64,000 nt of DNA from Leuconostoc gasicomitatum LMG 18811 (lineage in GTDB: Bacteria > Bacillota > Bacilli > Lactobacillales > Lactobacillaceae). A program made the position numbers and the translations under genes. Every line of letters begins with the position of its first letter. The stretch's first letter is position 1. The notes below the pieces were generated by a model that saw only the letters and a list, made by a program, of their open reading frames with translations, did not search any database and had not been told where the DNA came from. The stretch is taken from contig NC_014319.1 of NCBI RefSeq assembly GCF_000196855.1, positions 434,001 through 498,000 of the forward strand. Reading direction: 5' to 3'. Shown here one piece after another: positions 1 to 9,559 of the stretch.

Positions 1-900
1 GAAAACCTTTTGAATGAAGCTGCCTTGTTGGCAGCTCGTCGTAATAAGAAAAAAGTGGATGCGGCAGATATTGATGAAGCTGAAGATCGTATCTTCCAAG
101 GTCCAGCTAAAACAAATCGCAGCATGTCTGAAAGAGAACGGCGTACAACAGCCTATCATGAAGCAGGTCATGCTTTGGTAGGACTTATCCGTTCTGAGGC
201 ATCAATTGTTCGTAAAGTAACAATTGTACCGCGTGGCCGTATTGGTGGTTATGCTTTAATGACACCTAAGACGGATCGTTATAATTTACGCTATTCAGAG
301 GCTAAGGAACAATTAGCTGGGTTAATGGGTGGTCGAGCAGCTGAATTATTCATGTTCAACGAAGCAAGTTCAGGTGCTTCAAATGATTTCCAACAAGCAA
401 CTGGATTGACACGTCAGATGGTTACTGCATTTGGTATGTCAGATAAATTAGGCATGGTTCAATTAGAAGGCAACGCGAGTGTTGGTTATGCTGAGCAAGC
501 AGGAAATCGTGGCTATTCTGAAGAAACAGCGCGCTTGATTGATGAAGAAGTGCGTAGGTTATCTAAAGAGGCTTTCGAAGATGCTACAAAAATCATTTCT
601 GAACATAAAGATAAGCTGATTGCAATTGCTGAAGCTTTGCTAGAAGTCGAAACTTTGGACGAAAAGCAAATTAAAGATATCTATGAAACAGGTAAATTTA
701 CTCGTAAAGATATTCAAGATAATGATGAGTTGGCGACAGCTAAATCATTTGATGAAGCTAAGGCAGCAGTTGACGCTAAGGATTCTGAAGCGGAAGCACG
801 CTTTGAAAATCATGATGAAGAACCTGAAAATGATGATCATTCAGAAGCAGATCATTCAAGTGATTCTCCAAATGATGACAAAGTTGATGAAAATAAGTAA
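1..900 (+). CDS. ftsH: ATP-dependent zinc metalloprotease FtsH (C-terminal part, 5' end outside window)
   Basis: This is the last ~299 residues of the membrane-anchored AAA+ protease that degrades misfolded and regulatory membrane proteins. The reading frame is open from base 1, so the N-terminal membrane segments and most of the AAA domain lie upstream. The end of the AAA lid (NEAALLAARR) is followed by the M41 peptidase domain with the zinc-binding HEAGH at residues 53-57 of the visible part. The last ~55 residues are strongly acidic (Asp/Glu/Asn-rich), as in other lactic acid bacterial FtsH. A terminator follows directly. Identification is secure. Confidence 0.97.
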   Translation, partial: ENLLNEAALLAARRNKKKVDAADIDEAEDRIFQGPAKTNRSMSERERRTTAYHEAGHALVGLIRSEASIVRKVTIVPRGRIGGYALMTPKTDRYNLRYSEAKEQLAGLMGGRAAELFMFNEASSGASNDFQQATGLTRQMVTAFGMSDKLGMVQLEGNASVGYAEQAGNRGYSEETARLIDEEVRRLSKEAFEDATKIISEHKDKLIAIAEALLEVETLDEKQIKDIYETGKFTRKDIQDNDELATAKSFDEAKAAVDAKDSEAEARFENHDEEPENDDHSEADHSSDSPNDDKVDENK

Positions 901-904
901 AATA

Positions 905-932
905 AGAGTTGACGATAGCGTCAACTTTTTTA
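905..932 (+). terminator. Rho-independent terminator after ftsH
   Basis: Perfect 8-bp stem (AGTTGACG/CGTCAACT) with a 4-base loop followed by TTTTTT. Confidence 0.9.
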
Positions 933-972
933 TTTTAAATAATCGATAATATTTAAAAAGGAAAGGGAAAAA

Positions 973-1869
973 ATGGCAGATCAATTTATTAAAACAATCA
1001 CAAAAAATAAATATTTCCGTGCCTTTGCTTTGAATGGCACTAATCTTGTACGCCAAGCAACTGCAGCACATGAAACATCTCGTTTGGCCTCTGTCGTATT
1101 AGGCCGTGGCCTGTTAGCAACAAGTTTAACCGCGCAATCTGTTCTTAAAGGCGAAGAACGCATGGCAATCCAAATTAATGGCCGTGGGCCGATTGGCAAT
1201 GTTGTCGTTGAAGCAGATGCCAAAGGCAGTGTACGTGGTTATGTCACAAATGACAAGCTAGCATCTATTTTTGATGAAAATAATCAATTAGATGTTGCGC
1301 AGGCGGTAGGAACTAATGGCTTTTTGCAGATTACTAAATTTGCGCCATACTCAAATCCTTATATTGGTCAAAGTCAGCTGGTATCTGGTGAAATTGGAGA
1401 CGATTTCACGTATTATTTGGCCCAATCAGAACAAATTCCATCGGTTGTTGGTGTTTCTGTTTATATGAATGATGATGATTCAGTGAAATCTGCTGGAGGA
1501 TTTTTAGTTCAAGCATTGCCAGATGCAACTGATGAAGCAATTGATCAACTCGAAGTAGATTTGAAAAATATGAAACCTTTGTCGGATATGTTGATTGAAA
1601 ATTATACACCTTTGAAGATATTGGAAGCTATTTTTGGAGAAGGTGAAGTCGAAATTTTGCAGGTGGCGGGTGTTGGTTTAGCAGCAGAACCAACAAAAGA
1701 TGCCTATAGAGAAATGTTAACAACACTACCAGCTGTTGAAATTCAAGCTATGATTGATGAAGATAATGGGGCGGAAATTGTTGGAAAGTTTTCAGGTAAA
1801 CGCTATTTCTTTACACCTGAAGAACTGACAGATGTCATTTTGGAAATTAATGCCAATAATGCTGACTGA
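973..1869 (+). CDS. hslO: Hsp33-family chaperone HslO lacking all redox cysteines
   Basis: A 298-residue member of the Hsp33 family, normally a cytosolic holdase activated by oxidation of a C-terminal zinc centre (CxC ... CxxC). The N-terminal domain is well preserved, and the C-terminal region still has the MIDEDNGAE segment of the linker/zinc domain. The protein contains no cysteine at all: by alignment to remembered Bacillus Hsp33, the CxC site reads P-x-A and the CxxC site (just after GAEIV) reads GKFS. Thus the redox switch must be absent. Start ATG has an AAAGGGA ribosome site. The gene lies between ftsH and lysS, its usual place in Firmicutes. Confidence 0.93.
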   Translation: MADQFIKTITKNKYFRAFALNGTNLVRQATAAHETSRLASVVLGRGLLATSLTAQSVLKGEERMAIQINGRGPIGNVVVEADAKGSVRGYVTNDKLASIFDENNQLDVAQAVGTNGFLQITKFAPYSNPYIGQSQLVSGEIGDDFTYYLAQSEQIPSVVGVSVYMNDDDSVKSAGGFLVQALPDATDEAIDQLEVDLKNMKPLSDMLIENYTPLKILEAIFGEGEVEILQVAGVGLAAEPTKDAYREMLTTLPAVEIQAMIDEDNGAEIVGKFSGKRYFFTPEELTDVILEINANNAD

Positions 1870-1872
1870 TCT

Positions 1873-1901
1873 TTGAGATTAAGGCTGTTTTTTGGTATAG
1901 T
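1873..1901 (+). promoter_or_regulatory. Promoter of lysS
   Basis: TTGAGA, 17-base spacer, TATAGT, in the hslO-lysS gap. No T-box leader is seen upstream of lysS. Confidence 0.6.
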
Positions 1902-1940
1902 AATTGTTAGTGAGAAATTTTAGAACTGGTCAATAGATGA

Positions 1941-3491
<1,551 letters not shown>

Positions 3492-3518
3492 TTGGGATTA
3501 ATTAATTATCAAAAAAGC

Positions 3519-3548
3519 TTGACACAAACCATAGTTATTAGATATAAT
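3519..3548 (+). promoter_or_regulatory. Promoter of first tRNA-Asn
   Basis: Consensus TTGACA, 18-base spacer, TATAAT, 24 bases before the tRNA. Confidence 0.8.
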
Positions 3549-3572
3549 AATTAAGTTGTGTTAAGTAATTAT

Positions 3573-3645
3573 TCCGACTTAGCTCAGTTGGTAGAGCACC
3601 TGACTGTTAATCAGGTTGTCGTCGGTTCGAGCCCGACAGTCGGAG
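3573..3645 (+). tRNA. tRNA-Asn (GTT), copy 1
   Basis: 73-base cloverleaf: acceptor TCCGACT/AGTCGGA, D arm GCTC/GAGC, anticodon loop CTGTTAA (anticodon GTT), T loop TTCGAGC, discriminator G. CCA is not encoded. It is identical to copy 2. Confidence 0.97.
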
Positions 3646-3655
3646 TTTTATGAGA

Positions 3656-3683
3656 AGCAAACCTAACTGGGTTTGCTTTTTTT
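3656..3683 (+). terminator. Terminator between the two tRNA-Asn genes
   Basis: Stem GCAAACC/GGTTTGC with 6-base loop followed by seven T. Confidence 0.85.
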
Positions 3684-3698
3684 ATGTCTTGAAAAGTA

Positions 3699-3727
3699 TT
3701 GACAAATGAGAAGGAAACTGGCATAAT
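3699..3727 (+). promoter_or_regulatory. Promoter of second tRNA-Asn
   Basis: TTGACA, 17-base spacer, CATAAT. Copy 2 therefore has its own promoter. Confidence 0.7.
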
Positions 3728-3751
3728 TAAATAGTTGTGTTAAGCAATTAT

Positions 3752-3824
3752 TCCGACTTAGCTCAGTTGGTAGAGCACCTGACTGTTAATCAGGTTGTCG
3801 TCGGTTCGAGCCCGACAGTCGGAG
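3752..3824 (+). tRNA. tRNA-Asn (GTT), copy 2
   Basis: Identical to copy 1 over 73 bases; the ~18 bases in front (TTGTGTTAAG-AATTAT) are also shared apart from one base, showing a local duplication. Confidence 0.97.
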
Positions 3825-3861
3825 TTAGTTTTATCAGATAACTCACTGTAGTTATCTACTT

Positions 3862-3934
3862 GCCGATGTAGCTCAGTTGGTAGAGCACGGGTATCGTAAA
3901 CCTGGGGTCGGAGGTTCGATTCCTCTCGTCGGCA
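3862..3934 (+). tRNA. tRNA-Thr (CGT)
   Basis: 73-base cloverleaf: acceptor GCCGATG/CGTCGGC, anticodon loop ATCGTAA (anticodon CGT, reads ACG), T loop TTCGATT, discriminator A. Lies 37 bases after tRNA-Asn copy 2 with no terminator between, so probably co-transcribed. Confidence 0.95.
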
Positions 3935-3956
3935 CTAATGACGTTATATTTGTAGA

Positions 3957-3984
3957 AGTAAACCTTGATTGGTTTACTTTTTTG
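3957..3984 (+). terminator. Terminator of the tRNA cluster
   Basis: Stem GTAAACC/GGTTTAC, loop TTGATT, then TTTTTT. Confidence 0.85.
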
Positions 3985-4061
3985 TTTGAAGCGATAATGA
4001 ACTGTTTCTGTGATATCGAAACGGCAATTTAGCATATTATGGAAATGACTTTAAGCATTCA

Positions 4062-4165
4062 AAGATACTAAGTTAGTTGGTGCAGTTGGAATAGATATGT
4101 TTATTAAGTGGATCAAAGCGATAACTAAAACTGAGCATAAGGTTGCATTGCCAAAACATAATTAA
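4062..4165 (+). pseudogene. Possible short gene remnant, unidentified
   Basis: A short open stretch after a TAA encodes a peptide ending KTEHKVALPKHN; no ribosome site and no family recognised. The rest of 3985-4170 holds nothing else I can support. Confidence 0.15.
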
Positions 4166-4170
4166 TTTGA

Positions 4171-4200
4171 AAAAAGCATCTTTTTCAAGATGCTTTTAAA
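4171..4200 (-). terminator. Terminator of the MFS gene (usable from both sides)
   Basis: AAAAGCATC/GATGCTTTT stem with 8-base loop, flanked by A and T runs. Confidence 0.8.
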
Positions 4201-4214
4201 TAGAAAATTTATTT

Positions 4215-5381
4215 TTATCGCTTAAAACGAATTGTAAATGTTAGTACACTAGCAGTTGCTAAAATAACCGCCACAAATGTGTAAGGTAGGTTACTACCGA
4301 TATCCAAGAGGACACCACCTAACACTGGGCCAATGATATTACCGACACTGGTGAGAGACATATTCAAACCATTGATTAGTCCTTGCTGTTCTTCGTTAAC
4401 ATGGGACAATAAGGTTGTGATTGCCGGACGTAAGATGTCAAATCCAACGAAGGCGATGAGTGTGGCAACAAAAACTTCCCATTTACTTTGTGAAAATAAG
4501 ATCCATATAATGGCTAGAAATCCTGATATAAAACTGACACGAATAACCATTAACTCACCGATATAACGTACCATTTTTTCAAAAAAGACAACCTGTATGA
4601 TTAATGATAAGAAGCCGTTGACGACTAAAAACCAGGCGATTTCAGTTAAATTAAAACCGCGAACATCATGGAAATAGAGGCTAAACATGTTTTCAAATGC
4701 TGACAATCCGAATGAAGACACGAGAATCATAATGAGCAACATGATTAGCGCGACAGACCAAAATTGACCGGTTAATTTGATGTTATTATGTTGCGTTGAA
4801 CTTTGTGCTATACGAATTTTTTTTTCGTCAGGCATTAAAAAAATAAAGATGAAAAAAGCAACCAGACCCAAAATCGCAGAACCAAAGAAAGGCAAGGTGT
4901 GATCGATATTCGCTAACACACCACCGATACCTGGACCCAAAATAATACCACCACTAAATGAAGCTGATAGCCAACCAATAACCCGCGCACGATTGGCACT
5001 CGTTGTCATGTTTGACGCCAGTGCAGTAATCGCTGGCATTGACAATGCTGCAGCTAATCCCCCTAAGGCACGTGCGATGTTTAGCTGCAAGAGTGAATGA
5101 CCAATACCGAATGCAAACAGACCTTCTGAAACGGCAAAAAGGAGTAAACCAGCAGCAATTAGCGGTACACGCGCGAATTTGTCTGAAAAACGACCGATGA
5201 TGGGTGAGGCAATAAATTGGACAGCAGCAAATAAGGCGGCCATGATGCCCATATCAGTTGCTGTGAGTGACATATCTGCTTTAATATAAGGTTCAACTGG
5301 AATAATCAAACCAATACCAAGCATAATTAAGAGTTGTGAGCCGACCAATAATATTAAGGCACGCTGTTGAATTTTTGTCAT
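4215..5381 (-). CDS. MFS drug efflux transporter, DHA1 type (NorA/Bmr/TetA-like)
   Basis: A 388-residue protein with about 12 hydrophobic segments. Motif A-like SDKFARVP lies after TM2, and the antiporter-type motif C (GIILGPGIGG) lies in TM5, typical of proton-coupled drug:H+ antiporters of the DHA1 group. Substrate cannot be read from sequence. The ATG has a poor ribosome site (AAGAAAG). An attenuator-like leader with its own promoter lies directly upstream, which suggests inducible expression. Nearest relatives from memory are multidrug exporters such as NorA/Bmr. Confidence 0.88.
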   Translation of the reverse strand: MTKIQQRALILLVGSQLLIMLGIGLIIPVEPYIKADMSLTATDMGIMAALFAAVQFIASPIIGRFSDKFARVPLIAAGLLLFAVSEGLFAFGIGHSLLQLNIARALGGLAAALSMPAITALASNMTTSANRARVIGWLSASFSGGIILGPGIGGVLANIDHTLPFFGSAILGLVAFFIFIFLMPDEKKIRIAQSSTQHNNIKLTGQFWSVALIMLLIMILVSSFGLSAFENMFSLYFHDVRGFNLTEIAWFLVVNGFLSLIIQVVFFEKMVRYIGELMVIRVSFISGFLAIIWILFSQSKWEVFVATLIAFVGFDILRPAITTLLSHVNEEQQGLINGLNMSLTSVGNIIGPVLGGVLLDIGSNLPYTFVAVILATASVLTFTIRFKR

Positions 5382-5443
5382 GAGAAATAAGCACGCTTTC
5401 TTTTAATTTTGTAAAAAAGTGTATAAAAAAGAGGGCGTCGCAT
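5378..5443 (-). CDS. Possible 21-residue leader peptide overlapping the MFS start
   Basis: ATG lies in the loop of the attenuator hairpin; the frame encodes a basic/aromatic peptide beginning MRRPLFYTLF and ends in a TGA that overlaps the MFS start as ATGA. Such overlap is typical of translational coupling. No clear ribosome site, so this is weak. Confidence 0.25.
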   Translation of the reverse strand: MRRPLFYTLFYKIKRKRAYFS

Positions 5444-5454
5444 TGACAACGCCC
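5424..5454 (-). terminator. Leader terminator/attenuator upstream of MFS gene
   Basis: On the minus strand GGGCGT, 10-base loop, ACGCCC, then TC and six T. It lies 43 bases before the MFS start and ~70 bases after the leader promoter, so it would stop transcription before the gene unless opened. Confidence 0.7.
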
Positions 5455-5523
5455 AGTCTACATCCACTATTGCAGGATAACGCAAACACGATTTTAATCG
5501 CGTCAGTAGCTATTACTATCTCA
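5455..5523 (-). ncRNA. Candidate structured leader RNA of the MFS gene
   Basis: Transcript predicted from the promoter at 5528-5556 to the terminator at 5424. It contains an 8-bp hairpin (ACGCGATT/AATCGTGT) and a TTGC/GCAA hairpin before the terminator. No known riboswitch class recognised; it could equally be a small independent RNA. Confidence 0.4.
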
Positions 5524-5527
5524 GAAC

Positions 5528-5556
5528 AGAATATCATCAAAAAAAGTTGGTGTCAA
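5528..5556 (-). promoter_or_regulatory. Promoter of MFS leader
   Basis: Minus strand TTGACA, 17-base spacer, TATTCT. Confidence 0.75.
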
Positions 5557-5677
5557 GTAAATGATACTGCTGCAGTTTTAATCAGCATCGGGCAAAAAAA
5601 TCAGTCAAATGATTTCTTTGCGGCACGCAAACTGGTAATATAGAAGAGTATGATTAAATGTAGTTAAAGAGGAAAAA

Positions 5678-7000
5678 ATGGCGACAAATCAAAATCTTAA
5701 TCGCACTATGACGCTAATTCCGGCAATTTCAACTGTCGTGGGAACAGTCATTGGTGCTGGTGTGTTCTATAAGGCTTCAAGTGTCGCTGATGCGACAGGC
5801 TCAACGAGCATGTCATTGTTTGTATGGTTAGTTGGTGGCTTGATTAGCTTAGCTGCAGGTTTGACAGGGGCTGAATTAGCCGCTGCATTGCCACAAACAG
5901 GTGGTATGTTGGTTTATATTGAACGCGCTTACGGTAAATTAGCCAGTTACGTACTAGGTTGGGCACAAATTATTATTTATTTTCCAGCTAGTTTGGCAGC
6001 TAAAGGCATTATTTTTGGGACGCAGGTAGCCAATCTCTTTCACTGGGGATATGTGGCTATTATTCCTTCCGGCATTGCCGCACTGGTGTCAGTTGCAGCT
6101 ATTAATATGTTGGGCTCAAAAATTGCTGGTCAATTCCAATCAATTACTTTATTTTTCAAGCTAATTCCATTGGCCCTAATTATTATTTTTGGGTTATTAC
6201 AGCCAGGTGGTGTTGATGTTAGTATTTTCCCAGTAACGCCAGGTCATGCGGTTGGTGGTTGGGCTTCTGCTATGGGAGCTGGATTATTAGCAACGATGTA
6301 TGCTTATGATGGTTGGATTCATGTCGGTAATATTGCTGGTGAAATGAAAAATCCAACGCGTGACTTGCCGCGCGCTATTGCTGGCGGATTACTTGGTATC
6401 ATGGTAATTTATTTGCTTGTGAATTATGCTTTCTTGCATGCCTTACCATTTAGTGCGATTCAAGGAAATGCTAACACTGCGATGGATGCTGCGCAACAAA
6501 TTTTTGGTAGTTTCGGTGGTAAGTTGATTACAATTGGTATCTTAATTTCTATTTATGGGACGTTGAATGGCTATACAATGACCGGTATGCGCTTGCCATA
6601 TGCTATGGCTTTGGAGAAAGGCTTACCTTTCTCGGCTCAGTTAGTGAAGTTAAATCGATTTCAAATACCTTATGTTGCCGGTATCTTTCAACTTGTCTTA
6701 GCGATTGGGTTAATGTTTGTTGGTGGCTTTGATATGCTAACAGATATGCTAGTTTTCGTTATTTGGTTGTTTTACACCTTGGTCTTTGTTGCAGTCATTA
6801 AGCTGCGTCATACAGAGCCTGATCTAAAGCGTCCGTATCGTGTACCATTATATCCAATTGTGCCAATTATTGCTATTTTAGGTGGTCTATTCATTATTGT
6901 GATGACACTTATGACAGAGTGGCAGTTAGCACTGATTGGTGTTGCTGCGACACTTGCAGGATTACCATTGTACTTCATCATGCAAAAGCGTCAAAAATAA
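5678..7000 (+). CDS. APC-family amino-acid permease (SteT-like)
   Basis: A 440-residue membrane protein with ~12 hydrophobic helices. The N-terminal GTVIGAGVF is the glycine-rich substrate-binding motif of TM1 in APC transporters, and the second GAELAAALPQTGG segment in TM2 is also typical. It resembles the serine/threonine exchanger SteT and related LAT-type exchangers, so neutral amino acid transport or exchange at the cytoplasmic membrane is likely. Ribosome site AAAGAGGAAAA precedes the ATG. A strong terminator follows; it is a single-gene unit. Confidence 0.9.
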   Translation: MATNQNLNRTMTLIPAISTVVGTVIGAGVFYKASSVADATGSTSMSLFVWLVGGLISLAAGLTGAELAAALPQTGGMLVYIERAYGKLASYVLGWAQIIIYFPASLAAKGIIFGTQVANLFHWGYVAIIPSGIAALVSVAAINMLGSKIAGQFQSITLFFKLIPLALIIIFGLLQPGGVDVSIFPVTPGHAVGGWASAMGAGLLATMYAYDGWIHVGNIAGEMKNPTRDLPRAIAGGLLGIMVIYLLVNYAFLHALPFSAIQGNANTAMDAAQQIFGSFGGKLITIGILISIYGTLNGYTMTGMRLPYAMALEKGLPFSAQLVKLNRFQIPYVAGIFQLVLAIGLMFVGGFDMLTDMLVFVIWLFYTLVFVAVIKLRHTEPDLKRPYRVPLYPIVPIIAILGGLFIIVMTLMTEWQLALIGVAATLAGLPLYFIMQKRQK

Positions 7001-7011
7001 ATAGGTATATC

Positions 7012-7064
7012 AAAACGTCTTAAACTGCACCCAAAAACTGGCGTGCAGTTTAAGACGTTTTTAA
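7012..7064 (+). terminator. Strong terminator after APC permease
   Basis: Nineteen-bp near-perfect stem (AAAACGTCTTAAACTGCAC and complement) with a 12-base loop and T run; A-rich on the other side, so may act in both directions. Confidence 0.9.
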
Positions 7065-7188
7065 TTTACGTAAGTGATACAGATATTTTATTAAATTGAT
7101 ATGATAAAACTTAATTATTAAAACGATTTTTGTTATAATGAAGCTAATTGCGCTTGCTAAAAAGCAGCGGGTAGGAGACTAACTAGGC

Positions 7189-8574
7189 ATGTCAAAAATT
7201 AAATTTCATATTGCGTCACAGACAGAGCTTGTCTTGGATCAAGCAGCTCAATTAGGGGATGTTGTTGATCTAACTGATGAGCAGAATATTGATACCAGTG
7301 TGATTAATGGCAAAATAGCGGAAATTCTTGAAGAGAGGTTAGCGCAGGCTAAGGAAGACTGGGAATTTCAGCAAGACAAACAAACTAAGGCCGAGTTAGC
7401 AAACCAATTACAGCAACAAAAGCAGCAGTTACAAGAAAATATTAATGATAAGGCAACACGAATCGTTGAATTAGAAACACAGCTTAAAAGTATTGCCAAA
7501 CAAAATGAAGTTGAACTTAAATCACAATTAGTGCAAAAAGGCTTAGATTTACAAGAAACCATTACTAAAAAAGAATCAGAAATTGTTGCACTTGAAGCCC
7601 AGATTACTTCAATTAAGCAACAAAGCCAATCTGACTTAGAAACGCAGTTATTGAAAAAAGATGCGGCAACACAAAGTGAATTAGCGCAACGGAAACAGGA
7701 ATTGTCAGAGTTAACGTCGCAATTGCAATTAAAAGACCAAGAAAAGCAGTTACAGCTCGCTAATATTCAAAGCCAGTATGAAGCCCAATTAAAGACGGCA
7801 AACGAACAGGTAGAATTCTATAAGGATTTCAAGGCACGCCAATCAACCAAAGAAATTGGTGAAAGTTTGGAACAGTATGCGATGACTGAATTCAATAAAA
7901 TTCGCCCATATGCCTTTCCTAATGCTTATTTTGAAAAAGACAATACCCTATCTGAAACGAATTCAAAAGGTGACTTTATCTTCCGTGATTATCAAGATGA
8001 GACTGAATTTGTTAGTATTATGTTTGATATGAAGAACGAAGGTGACACAACAGCCTCTAAGCATAAAAATGCCGATTTCTTTAAAGAATTAGACAAGGAT
8101 CGCCGTGAAAAAGAGACTGAGTACGCTGTCCTTGTCTCAATGCTTGAAGCTGATAGCGACTTATATAATACAGGGATTGTGCAAGTTAATGACTATGAAA
8201 AAATGTATGTTATTCGCCCGCAATTCTTCATTCAATTTATCGGTGTGTTGCGTAACGCTGCACTGAATACTGTTGCATATAAGCAGGAATTAGAACAAGT
8301 GCGTGAACAAAATATTGATATTACGCATTTTGAAAGTGATCTGACCAACTTTAAAAGTGCCTTTGGTAAAAACTATCAGAGTGCTTCAAAGAATTTCAAA
8401 AATGCTATTGACGAGATTGATAAATCGATTGCACGCATGGAAGCCGTTAAACGGTCATTGACGACATCTGAGAATCAATTGCGTTTAGCTAATAATAAGT
8501 TGGATGATGTGAGTGTGAAGAAGCTAACGCGTGGCAATCCGACGATGAAGGCGAAGTTTGAAGTAGAAAAATGA
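7189..8574 (+). CDS. DUF2130 coiled-coil protein with PD-(D/E)XK-like domain
   Basis: A 461-residue cytosolic protein. Residues ~45-215 are a long Gln/Lys/Glu-rich coiled coil; residues ~225-370 form the conserved DUF2130 domain, with GDFIF followed ~20 residues later by FDMKNE, matching the D...(E/D)xK layout of restriction-nuclease-like folds, then the family hallmark SKHKNADFFKELDKDR and YAVLVSMLE. A C-terminal helical part follows. DUF2130 proteins are widespread with unclear function; nuclease activity is inference. Promoter with TATAAT at 7134-7139 and ribosome site GGGTAGGAGA upstream. Confidence 0.85.
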   Translation: MSKIKFHIASQTELVLDQAAQLGDVVDLTDEQNIDTSVINGKIAEILEERLAQAKEDWEFQQDKQTKAELANQLQQQKQQLQENINDKATRIVELETQLKSIAKQNEVELKSQLVQKGLDLQETITKKESEIVALEAQITSIKQQSQSDLETQLLKKDAATQSELAQRKQELSELTSQLQLKDQEKQLQLANIQSQYEAQLKTANEQVEFYKDFKARQSTKEIGESLEQYAMTEFNKIRPYAFPNAYFEKDNTLSETNSKGDFIFRDYQDETEFVSIMFDMKNEGDTTASKHKNADFFKELDKDRREKETEYAVLVSMLEADSDLYNTGIVQVNDYEKMYVIRPQFFIQFIGVLRNAALNTVAYKQELEQVREQNIDITHFESDLTNFKSAFGKNYQSASKNFKNAIDEIDKSIARMEAVKRSLTTSENQLRLANNKLDDVSVKKLTRGNPTMKAKFEVEK

Positions 8575-8757
8575 TTGAGAACAGCACACATATTTTCAGT
8601 AAGTTGTTTAGTAATTATTCTTGGATAAAACCATTTAATGAAACTGTACAACTCTAGGGTAGTTATTTCTGATTTTAAAAAAAAGGCACTTATAATGACT
8701 AAAATAAAGATATTGTAAGTGTTTTATTAAATTCTATAATGATTTGGAGATTAGAAA
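8575..8757 (+). promoter_or_regulatory. Intergenic region with promoter for the HNH operon
   Basis: TTGTAA (8713-8718), 16-base spacer, TATAAT (8735-8740), then ribosome site GGAGA before ATG 8758. No gene seen in the remaining AT-rich stretch. Confidence 0.6.
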
Positions 8758-9543
8758 ATGGATATGGAAATAAAAAATAAGTGTATGTTATGCCATAATT
8801 TATCTGAAAATAGCGAACTAAGTGCTGAACATTACCCTGCCAAAAGCGTTGGAAATAATGACATTGTTGCATTAGATTTAGGTAAAATGTTTGATTTCCT
8901 ATTAGACAAGGAAAATATTCAAAACTTCTTTACTGATATTGAGACAGGAAAAGAATTCAATAAGAGGTTAGACATGCTGTTTGATAATGAGCTATCTACT
9001 ACACAATATCCAAGGGGAAGAGTGGCATACACACTCTGCAGAAGTTGCAATACATTTTTAGGTAAATATGATGAGGCTTACAAAAAGTTTTTTGATAGCG
9101 ACGGTAATCCGAAAGTGGTAAGTGGATTTGTTAAGCAAACAAAAATAAAAATTATTAAGGCTATTTATGCTAAATTCTTATCTCTTCCAGAATGCTCCGG
9201 AATAAAATTCGACTTTATAGATTATTTAAAAAGTACTGATCAAGACTCTTATGATGGATTGTGGCAAATATATTTTTTAAAACGGAGTCAAAGTACAGAT
9301 ATATTAAATATGAGATCGTTAGATGTTGGTGTATTGAACTACGATGAAGGACAGGTATTTGAGCTTTCGGACGAAAAATTTATTTTTCATTTAACAAATT
9401 TTAAGCCGAAAAACAATGTGACCGGTATTAATTTGTTCTCAATACAGAATAAATACGTGCTAGTTGGGGGTGAAAACATTGATGGAAGTGGTGGATATCA
9501 CGGTGAAATGATTATAAAGAAAATGTTAGATTTAGAAAATTAA
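8758..9543 (+). CDS. HNH-endonuclease-like protein with paired CxxC motifs
   Basis: A 261-residue protein of an HNH-like zinc-finger type: CMLC at residues ~9-12, an SAEHYPAKS box (~23-31) where the histidine would be catalytic, and LCRSCNTFLG (~93-102). This CxxC ... EH.P ... CxxCN arrangement is that of many HNH/McrA-type nucleases. The C-terminal 140 residues are not recognised. It starts a three-gene unit with a membrane protein (16 bases on) and a small overlapping protein. Higher A+T than flanking core genes suggests transfer. Defence or DNA-processing function is inference. Confidence 0.6.
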   Translation: MDMEIKNKCMLCHNLSENSELSAEHYPAKSVGNNDIVALDLGKMFDFLLDKENIQNFFTDIETGKEFNKRLDMLFDNELSTTQYPRGRVAYTLCRSCNTFLGKYDEAYKKFFDSDGNPKVVSGFVKQTKIKIIKAIYAKFLSLPECSGIKFDFIDYLKSTDQDSYDGLWQIYFLKRSQSTDILNMRSLDVGVLNYDEGQVFELSDEKFIFHLTNFKPKNNVTGINLFSIQNKYVLVGGENIDGSGGYHGEMIIKKMLDLEN

Positions 9544-9559
9544 ATAAGGATGTATTGGT

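Noticed and set aside
683-949. Plus-strand frame in the ftsH tail
   Set aside because: Shadow of the acidic repetitive FtsH C terminus in another frame, read through its terminator.
3573-3824. tRNA-Asn repeats as attL/attR of an integrated element
   Set aside because: Only ~100 bases lie between the two genes; they are complete functional copies with own promoters, so a tandem duplication explains them better.
5419-5643. 74-codon frame on the plus strand between MFS and APC genes
   Set aside because: It runs antisense through the MFS leader promoter and terminator; no ribosome site and no family features.
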